Of a stretch of 5,510 nt of DNA, positions 1-4,790 are shown piece after piece. The translations under genes and the position numbers were made by a program. Each line of letters starts with the position of its first letter. The stretch's first letter is position 1. Source of the stretch: Treponema sp. (lineage in GTDB: Bacteria > Spirochaetota > Spirochaetia > Treponematales > Breznakiellaceae). The stretch spans positions 1 through 5,510 of the forward strand of contig WQWD01000178.1 in the NCBI GenBank assembly GCA_009785545.1, read 5' to 3'. The notes below the pieces were generated by a model. The model made no database searches. It was given only the letters and a program-made list of their open reading frames with translations, and was not told the DNA's origin.

Positions 1-992
1 AACCTGCGTCGTCCTTCCTGTGCAAACGCACTGATACCGCGTGTCGTTATGGTATAGATACCTCTTTCATCGTACATCATTCTTGTTTGTTCAGCCGTTA
101 AATTGCCGGGGCCGCGTTCTTCTACAGAGTCATGGCTGTTTCTTATCCAAAGAATACTTCCGGCAGCGTTCAGGTGAGCCGTTCTTCCGTCTCTTAATGT
201 AACTGCAAAATTGGAGCCTCGGCTTGCAGATGATACAGGCGGTGCGGGCAAAGAGCCGAGGTTTACCCTTGAAAGCCTTTCGCCGCTTCTTGCTCCGTCA
301 TTAAAATAGATTTTTTCCATTTCGCCTGATTGAAAAAATAATACATAACTTTTTGCATTATCTTCTTCTAAAGAAACAATCATGACAGGGCGTCTTTCAA
401 GCCTTATGCGATCAATACGACTGAATGGCCCCAATTTTACAAAGTCATTATTTTCAAGTACCGTTACAAAGCTTCCTGTCCTGTCAAGGATAGGTGAAAT
501 CGCAATCGGGCTGCCTAAGTCTATTGTCCAGAGCGGATTTCCCGATGCGGTGCGGCAAGTTACAATCGAACCAATCGGAATAAAGACCCTGCCGTCCCAT
601 CCGACAACAGGATTATGTGTAATGGGAGCTCCCAGATTTATACGCCACAATTCTCGTCCAACTCGGTTTATTGCCTTAAACAGACCATCGGTAGTACAAA
701 CATAAGACGCTCCTTCATAAGAGCGGGCAACAAAAGGAATTGCTGTTCCCATCGTATCAAAAGTCCAAAGGTGAGAGCCGCTTCTGTAAAATGAGGTAAT
801 GTTTCCTCTTTCGCCTACAAGCACAATGGAGCTGGCTTGTAAATGCGGTATGGCACTTATCGTGTCGCCAATCTCCCTTTCCCATATTGGAGCTGCTCCT
901 ACCTGTACGGCGGCAAAATCAACTCTTTGCTGTGCGAAAATCGAAAAACTAAAAAAAGAAAATAATATCAGTAAAAACCATTTTTTTATCAT
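1..992 (-). CDS. Exported PQQ-like (BamB-type) beta-propeller repeat protein, 3' end cut by window edge
   Basis: The reading frame runs open from an ATG at 992 to the left edge, giving 330 codons with no stop, so the C-terminus is missing. Residues 1-20 form a signal peptide: basic MIKKW start, a Phe/Leu/Ser-rich core, and probable cleavage after IFA. The mature part shows recurring blade motifs of the PQQ-like propeller family, G-x-x-LW followed by a beta strand: GSHLW near residue 72, GRELWRINLGAP near 113, GNPLWTIDLGSP near 151, and AGSILW near 277. Each is followed by a strand of the type DGRVFIPIGS. This supports a secreted periplasmic or surface propeller, probably a binding or scaffold protein; no enzyme active site is visible. 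The start follows the upstream gene's stop by 10 bases, with only a weak TGAG ribosome site, so translation may be coupled to that gene. A BamB role is possible, but no lipobox cysteine is present and the propeller family is broad. Confidence 0.85.
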   Translation of the reverse strand, partial: MIKKWFLLILFSFFSFSIFAQQRVDFAAVQVGAAPIWEREIGDTISAIPHLQASSIVLVGERGNITSFYRSGSHLWTFDTMGTAIPFVARSYEGASYVCTTDGLFKAINRVGRELWRINLGAPITHNPVVGWDGRVFIPIGSIVTCRTASGNPLWTIDLGSPIAISPILDRTGSFVTVLENNDFVKLGPFSRIDRIRLERRPVMIVSLEEDNAKSYVLFFQSGEMEKIYFNDGARSGERLSRVNLGSLPAPPVSSASRGSNFAVTLRDGRTAHLNAAGSILWIRNSHDSVEERGPGNLTAEQTRMMYDERGIYTITTRGISAFAQEGRRR

Positions 993-1002
993 TTTATCTC
1001 AT

Positions 1003-1818
1003 TTATTGAATTCTGGTGAATTGGGAAAACCCAACTCTTGCGGAAGGATGAGTCGACGACACATCGTAATTTCTTCCGCTTGGTAACATATTGTTTAAAA
1101 TCTCAAATGAAGTTTTGTCGCTGTTAAATAAAATCTGCAAGTTTGACTGGTTTATGGAAGCCTGTCCGGGAAGCGTATCTTCAAGTCTTAAGTTGACACT
1201 TGCGATTGCATCTATGCGTACTTGTCTGTTATTTATTGTAACGATCCTGTTTGCAAAACCTGTGTAAGTGTAAGTGCCGGTTCCGAATCCTTCATATCTT
1301 AGAGTGTTGTTTTGGCTTTGCTCCCAAGTATCGTATCTTTCAACTCTGACAGTTCTGTCCGATCTGAATTCGATTATAGAAGTGATCGGCCCGTGAGGTG
1401 TATTGATAGTTGACTGCCACGTTCCCAATAGATGGTTTGGCAAAGTAATTCTTTCGATTGCTCTTGTGCAGAACATCATTATCGAAATGGCATTAAGGGT
1501 TTGCGCCCCTTCCGTATATTCATTCAAAACTTGTCCGCTTGCGTTCAGCGTTTTTCCTGATAATACAAAATTCCCGCCTTGTTGGGAAAGAGTCCCCTGT
1601 ATTATATAATCAACCCCAGTTGAGTCCTGTACAATATTGAGGGTTCCCCATGAACGCAATTCTTCGATAATACCAATTGTTTTATTCGCCGCATCCGTAT
1701 CACTTACCGCTGTTCCAACTGCTTCAAACTGCATAACCCCCACAACAGGAATTCTCTGCGTATATGCCGTACTTACCGTGAAAAACAACAGGAAGAACAC
1801 TAAAAAAGAATGCTTCAC
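1003..1818 (-). CDS. Exported two-domain protein: CsgG/LpoB-like N-terminal half plus lipocalin-like C-terminal half
   Basis: The protein has 271 residues from a GTG start at 1818. An ATG at 1839 in the same frame is a poorer choice because it lies upstream of the strong AAGGAGG (1824-1830), which sits 5 bases before the GTG. Residues 1-18 or so form a signal peptide (MKHSFLVFFLLFF core, likely cleavage after STA), with no lipobox cysteine. Residues 22-125 have the pattern of the CsgG/LpoB/TolB-N fold: an opening strand IPVVGVMQFEAVG, a helix containing EELRSWG, a strand LNIVQ, the motif VDYIIQGTLSQQGG, then GKTLNASGQVL. From about residue 130 a second domain opens with LLGTWQSTI and continues as alternating strands (IIEFRSDRTVRVERY, GTGTYTYTGFANRIVTI), resembling lipocalin-like domains. 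It is probably periplasmic or outer-membrane associated. Function is unknown; the family calls are made by eye. It is first gene of an apparent operon with the propeller gene. Confidence 0.85.
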   Translation of the reverse strand: MKHSFLVFFLLFFTVSTAYTQRIPVVGVMQFEAVGTAVSDTDAANKTIGIIEELRSWGTLNIVQDSTGVDYIIQGTLSQQGGNFVLSGKTLNASGQVLNEYTEGAQTLNAISIMMFCTRAIERITLPNHLLGTWQSTINTPHGPITSIIEFRSDRTVRVERYDTWEQSQNNTLRYEGFGTGTYTYTGFANRIVTINNRQVRIDAIASVNLRLEDTLPGQASINQSNLQILFNSDKTSFEILNNMLPSGRNYDVSSTHPSARVGFSQFTRIQ

Positions 1819-1823
1819 ACCTG

Positions 1824-1830
1824 CCTCCTT
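1824..1830 (-). promoter_or_regulatory. Strong ribosome binding site deciding a GTG start
   Basis: On the minus strand this reads AAGGAGG, a full anti-Shine-Dalgarno match, with the 5-base spacer CAGGT before GTG at 1818-1816. It fixes the start of the two-domain exported protein at 1818 instead of the upstream ATG at 1839, which lies on the wrong side of it and so cannot use it. Confidence 0.85.
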
Positions 1831-1837
1831 ATAAAAC

Positions 1838-1866
1838 ATTATATTATAAAGTATTAATTAGTACAA
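1838..1866 (-). promoter_or_regulatory. Sigma-70-type promoter for the exported-protein operon
   Basis: On the minus strand there are two overlapping perfect TATAAT boxes, at 1848-1843 and 1843-1838. A TTGTAC box (1866-1861) lies 17 bases upstream of the second, matching half of the -35 consensus. Transcription would begin around 1831-1836, leaving a very short leader before the ribosome site at 1830. The first TATAAT gives a slightly longer leader but has only 12 bases to this -35 box. A near-palindrome sits between the boxes. Confidence 0.6.
1851..1864. repeat. 14-base near-palindrome inside the promoter, possible operator
   Basis: GTATTAATTAGTAC is an inverted repeat with one mismatched pair (positions 4 and 11), centred on TTAATTA. 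It overlaps the proposed -35 box and fills most of the spacer of the minus-strand promoter, where a repressor site would act. AT-rich DNA produces such palindromes by chance fairly often, so this is only a candidate site; the regulator is unknown. Confidence 0.35.
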
Positions 1867-1877
1867 TATGGATGGCG

Positions 1878-1979
1878 ATCAATGTCTTGATGGGTGGGGT
1901 GGGTAGACAATCATCGGCAGGGGGCGCCACCGCCTGTTTAGTATGATTTAGAAAGGTTTTCTGCTTGCCCTCCCCCCAT
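1878..1979. other. GC-rich structured intergenic block (candidate leader RNA or dispersed repeat)
   Basis: This block lies between the divergent genes and differs sharply from its surroundings: 1891-1940 is 64% G+C (32 of 50 bases), while both flanks are very AT-rich. It contains a small hairpin ATCAA-tgtc-TTGAT (1878-1891) and G-tracts at 1892-1894, 1896-1899, 1901-1903 and 1920-1924. There is an imperfect hairpin at 1918-1936 (CAGG against CCTG, closed further by GG and CC), a hairpin AGAAA-GGT-TTTCT (1950-1962), and a C-tract at 1968-1977. The first G-tracts can pair with the C-tract (1890-1901 with 1968-1979, two mismatches and one G-T pair), enclosing the two inner hairpins. It could be a structured 5' leader of the COG2403 gene, a repeat element, or a transcription-stopping structure. 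No known riboswitch consensus was recognised. The structure was drawn by eye and no folding energy was computed. Confidence 0.45.
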
Positions 1980-2029
1980 TGCAAATTTTTATCAAAAAAA
2001 ATATCCTTTAGCTCAAGGGAGAACAAAAT

Positions 2030-3358
2030 ATGAAACAGCGAAAAGTAATCATCATTGGAGCAGCGGGCAGGGATTTTCACAATTTTAATACCTTTTATCG
2101 TGATAATCCGGCGTATAATGTAGCGGCTTTTACAGCAGCGCAAATTCCGGATATAGCAGGCCGCAAGTATCCGGCATCGCTTGCAGGGAGTTTGTACCCG
2201 CAAGGGATTCCGATTCATGATCAGAAAGATTTAGAAAAATTGATAAAAGAGCTTGATGCTGATGAATGTGTGTTTGCGTACAGCGATGTTCCTTACCATT
2301 TTGTTATGGAACTGGGAGCAAGGGTAAATGCTGCAGGTGCGGACTTTACTCTATTTGGTCACAAGAACACTATGCTCAAAAGTACAAAGCCGGTAATTGC
2401 TGTTGGGGCGATTCGCACAGGCTGCGGAAAAAGTCAAACTTCACGCCGCATAGCTGAGGCGTTGATGGCACGTAACTTAAAAGTGATCGCTATTCGCCAC
2501 CCAATGCCGTATGGAGATTTGGAAGCGCAAAAAGTTCAGCGTTTTGCCGCAATCGAAGATCTTGCTAAACATAATTGTACTATCGAAGAAATGGAAGAGT
2601 ATGAACCTCACATTGCTCGTGGAAACGTGATTTACGCAGGAGTAGATTACGAAGCGATTCTCCGTGCTGCCGAAAATGATCCCAATGGCTGCGATGTTAT
2701 TTTGTGGGATGGTGGCAACAACGATTTCTCGTTTTACAAACCTGACTTGATGGTTACAGTGGTTGATCCTCATCGCCCGGGACACGAGCTTTCGTATTAT
2801 CCCGGCGAAGTTACTCTACGCCTTGCCGATGTAGTTGTCATCAATAAAATCGACAGTGCTGATTTTGACAACATTCAGACAGTCAGAGACAATATCGAAA
2901 AGGTGAATCCAAAAGCTTTGGTAATAGACGCTGCTTCGACAATCAGCGTAGATAAACCTGAAGCCATACGCGGCAAAAAAGTGCTGGTCGTTGAAGACGG
3001 CCCGACTCTCACTCATGGAGAAATGAAAATTGGAGCGGGCATTGTTGCGGCAAAACGTTTTGGTGCGGCGGAAATTATCGATCCTCGTCCTTATGCGGTT
3101 GGCAAACTGGCAGAGACTTATCGTATTTATCCCGGTATTGGAAAACTTTTGCCGGCGATGGGTTATGGCGAACAGCAAATGAAAGATTTGGCTGAGACTA
3201 TCAATAGAGCCGATTGCGATTCTGTTGTTATTGCTACACCGATTGATCTTCAGCGTGTAATTAAAATCAACAAGCCATGCACTCGTGTTGAATACAGTTT
3301 GCAGGAAATTGGCAATCCAAATATGGATGACGTAATCGATAATTTTTTAAAAAAATAA
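2030..3358 (+). CDS. COG2403 P-loop protein, cyclic 2,3-diphosphoglycerate synthetase-like
   Basis: This 442-residue cytoplasmic protein matches over its full length the family named after archaeal cyclic 2,3-diphosphoglycerate synthetase (about 460 residues in Methanothermus), also called predicted GTPases. An N-terminal Rossmann-like segment opens with VIIIGAAGRDFHNFN (residues 6-20). A nucleotide-binding loop GAIRTGCGKS follows at 126-135. Conserved family motifs come after it: RHPMPYGDL (156-164), EEMEEYEPHI (186-195), WDGGNND (226-232), DPHRPGHE (246-253) and NKID (272-275), the last resembling a guanine-specificity motif. The archaeal enzyme makes the thermoprotectant cyclic 2,3-diphosphoglycerate with ATP. 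Many bacteria that carry homologues are not known to make that compound, so the substrate here is uncertain. The ATG at 2030 follows AGGGAG (2016-2021) by 8 bases. The gene precedes a YjbQ-family gene by 14 bases, suggesting co-transcription. A clear promoter was not found: TACAAT (1862-1867) and TATGAT (1942-1947) are candidate -10 boxes without good -35 partners. Confidence 0.9.
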   Translation: MKQRKVIIIGAAGRDFHNFNTFYRDNPAYNVAAFTAAQIPDIAGRKYPASLAGSLYPQGIPIHDQKDLEKLIKELDADECVFAYSDVPYHFVMELGARVNAAGADFTLFGHKNTMLKSTKPVIAVGAIRTGCGKSQTSRRIAEALMARNLKVIAIRHPMPYGDLEAQKVQRFAAIEDLAKHNCTIEEMEEYEPHIARGNVIYAGVDYEAILRAAENDPNGCDVILWDGGNNDFSFYKPDLMVTVVDPHRPGHELSYYPGEVTLRLADVVVINKIDSADFDNIQTVRDNIEKVNPKALVIDAASTISVDKPEAIRGKKVLVVEDGPTLTHGEMKIGAGIVAAKRFGAAEIIDPRPYAVGKLAETYRIYPGIGKLLPAMGYGEQQMKDLAETINRADCDSVVIATPIDLQRVIKINKPCTRVEYSLQEIGNPNMDDVIDNFLKK

Positions 3359-3372
3359 AATAGGAAAAACGG

Positions 3373-3783
3373 ATGTCAAGTCTTGGCGAATTTAATCTCC
3401 GTACAGGCGGACAAACTGATTGGATCAACATTACAAGTGAAGTTCAAAAAATTGTTTCAGCGTCCGACGTGCGGGAAGGTATTTGCGTGGTTTTTGTGCC
3501 GCACACAACAGCGGCGGTAACTGTCAATGAAAACGCCGATTCCGACGTGCCGCATGACGTAAACCTCTCGCTCAATATTATTTCTCCGGATCGCCGAGAG
3601 TTTCGCCACGGCGAAGGTAACTCTGCGGCACACACAAAAACCAGCCTTGTGGGACCTTCGCTCACGCTGATTGTCACAAACGGCAGGTTGCTGCTTGGCA
3701 CTTGGCAGGGGATTTGGTTCAGCGAGTTTGACGGCCCACGTACACGCAAAGTTTATGTGCGTGTGGTGGGGGAAAATAGATAG
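3373..3783 (+). CDS. yjbQ: YjbQ/UPF0047 family protein (secondary thiamine-phosphate synthase family)
   Basis: This 136-residue protein matches the YjbQ/UPF0047 family, which is usually about 130-140 residues, along its whole length. Conserved signatures are PHTTAAVTVNENAD (residues 43-56), HGEGNSAAH (79-87), and the C-terminal NGRLLLGTWQGIWFSEFDGPR (103-123 region) followed by KVYVRV. The histidines at 44, 79 and 87 and the acidic and amide residues around them form the conserved polar cluster thought to be the active or metal site. Family members are cytoplasmic trimers. The Escherichia coli member can weakly replace thiamine-phosphate synthase, which gave the family its name, but the physiological reaction is not settled. 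No other thiamine gene or TPP riboswitch is nearby, so a thiamine role here is not supported by context. ATG at 3373 follows AGGA (3362-3365) by 7 bases. It is the second gene of a tight pair with the COG2403 gene. Confidence 0.93.
   Translation: MSSLGEFNLRTGGQTDWINITSEVQKIVSASDVREGICVVFVPHTTAAVTVNENADSDVPHDVNLSLNIISPDRREFRHGEGNSAAHTKTSLVGPSLTLIVTNGRLLLGTWQGIWFSEFDGPRTRKVYVRVVGENR
3735..3770 (+). other. 12-bp imperfect hairpin at the 3' end of the yjbQ gene
   Basis: CCCAC (3735-3739) pairs with GTGGG (3766-3770), and ACACGCA (3742-3748) pairs with TGCGTGT (3758-3764). There is a small internal bulge (GT against G) and a 9-base loop. It lies within the last codons of yjbQ. A run of six T residues (3787-3792) follows 16 bases later, past the stop codon, too far for a standard intrinsic terminator. 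It may help end or stabilise the transcript, or be a by-product of coding for conserved residues. Confidence 0.4.
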
Positions 3784-3795
3784 CGATTTTTTAAG

Positions 3796-3825
3796 TTGAC
3801 TATATTGCATATCTTAACCCATAAT
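3796..3825 (+). promoter_or_regulatory. Sigma-70-type promoter for the outer-membrane protein gene
   Basis: TTGACT (3796-3801) matches five of six -35 bases and CATAAT (3820-3825) matches five of six -10 bases, with an 18-base spacer. A start near 3832 leaves a leader of about 29 bases before the ATG at 3861. The gene is therefore probably transcribed independently of the upstream COG2403-yjbQ pair. Confidence 0.65.
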
Positions 3826-3848
3826 GTATGTATAAAGGTTAAACATTT

Positions 3849-3854
3849 AAGGAG
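3849..3854 (+). promoter_or_regulatory. Ribosome binding site deciding the start at 3861
   Basis: AAGGAG directly abuts an ATG at 3855, leaving no spacer, but stands 6 bases before a second in-frame ATG at 3861. The second ATG is therefore the likely start, giving a normal MKKIAIVF signal-peptide opening. Confidence 0.8.
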
Positions 3855-3860
3855 ATGGTT

Positions 3861-4787
3861 ATGAAAAAAATTGCTATTGTGTTTGTTTTTATTTTACTTG
3901 TCTCGGGACTTTTCGCAGAGGAAGAAAAAGAAGGTCTTACATCTTCCAGCAGTCTGATTTTGCAAGCTTCATCGCTGCCGGAAGCTAAATTGATTTTTTC
4001 GCATGATTTTGTTATTCCGTTTATGCAAGGCGAAGGTCCTTTGACATCGGGTAACAATCTTAGGTTTAATTTTGCTGCCGAAGCAACACCAGTTTCGCTT
4101 AACGGACTTTTTAACGTAGTTTTTACGCCAATTGCCGTAATTGAATTGTCTGCCGGCGGCAGAATTGGAACGGGTTGGTCACTCAATCTTTTTGGCGGCG
4201 ATCTTCATGGAATCGGGCTTAATCTTCCCGGCAGTGATGATATGGCGGAACATGACGGCAGTGCTTTTGACGGCATTATGCACCAAGCGCATTTGGGAGG
4301 CGCTTTCCAATTTGACTTTGGGGCGATTTTCCCCGGCGATTGGACATCTGTACTTTTTAGAACCTACCACGAAATTAACTTTCATGGTTATTCCCGTGCC
4401 GCTCCCGGGCAAGCATGGTTTTTTGAAGCAGATGACGGCGAAAACATGAATGGTTTTAACTATTACGGCAACATCGTATTTGGATACCAAATGCCGCTTT
4501 TCCTGAACATGGTCGCTTTCATGGCGGAAATGAATCTATTTTTGTATGACACTCCCAATCGCAGCCTTTGGGGTGACGATCTAATCCGTTGGTACTTTTC
4601 CAGTATTTTGAACTTTCAAGTTTCCGAGCAGTTTAGCGTTACAGTAATTTGTCAATTTAGAACACGCAGGAATTTTACTGCAGATACTGCGGGCTTGCAT
4701 TTTCAACACAGGCTGCTTGATCCTGACAGAAGCCCGCAACGTTTGGAGTTTTATCGGGTTGCTGGTATATTTACGTACAGGCTTTAG
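3861..4787 (+). CDS. Exported protein, probable outer-membrane beta-barrel
   Basis: The protein has 308 residues from the ATG at 3861. Residues 1-19 form a clear signal peptide (MKK start, Ile/Val/Phe/Leu core, likely cleavage after LFA), followed by an acidic stretch EEEKEG. The rest has no hydrophobic helix long enough to span a membrane. It is instead rich in alternating polar and aromatic or aliphatic strands with Gly and Asn turns, for example LRFNFAAEATPVS (67-79) and VVFTPIAVIELSAGG (86-100). It ends in an aromatic-rich strand with YRVAGIFTYRL as its last residues, a plausible barrel-closing strand although the terminal residue is Leu, not Phe. This is the composition of an outer-membrane barrel, and it resembles hypothetical exported proteins of treponemes. 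Specific function and ligand are not recognised. It has its own promoter upstream and ends only three bases from the convergent glutamine synthetase gene. Confidence 0.85.
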   Translation: MKKIAIVFVFILLVSGLFAEEEKEGLTSSSSLILQASSLPEAKLIFSHDFVIPFMQGEGPLTSGNNLRFNFAAEATPVSLNGLFNVVFTPIAVIELSAGGRIGTGWSLNLFGGDLHGIGLNLPGSDDMAEHDGSAFDGIMHQAHLGGAFQFDFGAIFPGDWTSVLFRTYHEINFHGYSRAAPGQAWFFEADDGENMNGFNYYGNIVFGYQMPLFLNMVAFMAEMNLFLYDTPNRSLWGDDLIRWYFSSILNFQVSEQFSVTVICQFRTRRNFTADTAGLHFQHRLLDPDRSPQRLEFYRVAGIFTYRL

Positions 4788-4790
4788 GTG

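Noticed and set aside
382..1086. Plus-strand open frames of 107 and 95 codons
   Set aside because: They lie antisense to the propeller gene, whose minus-strand frame has a signal peptide and repeated LW blade motifs. They lack ribosome sites and family resemblance.
1904..1950. Possible ZTP or fluoride riboswitch, suggested by CCGCCTG at 1930-1936 and GATGG near 1871
   Set aside because: The other conserved parts of those motifs are missing, notably the GUGACUGGCG-type segment of ZTP and the correct spacing and pseudoknot partners of the fluoride motif. The match is a short GC-rich coincidence.
1819..2029. TPP riboswitch, considered because yjbQ is named for thiamine-phosphate synthesis
   Set aside because: Neither the CTGAGA box nor the second conserved TPP segment is present in this leader or in the 14-base gap before yjbQ.
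1844..2218. Minus-strand open frame of 124 codons across the divergent intergenic region
   Set aside because: It overlaps the start of the well-supported COG2403 gene, the AGGGAG site and the promoter region. Its composition (Cys/Arg-rich, then Pro-rich) is that of non-coding sequence, and it has no convincing ribosome site.
3444..3810. Minus-strand open frames of about 100-117 codons opposite yjbQ
   Set aside because: They are shadows of the strongly conserved yjbQ coding sequence and show no family features.
3855..3857. ATG at 3855 as start of the outer-membrane protein
   Set aside because: It directly abuts the AAGGAG ribosome site; the in-frame ATG six bases later has proper spacing and begins the signal peptide with MKK.
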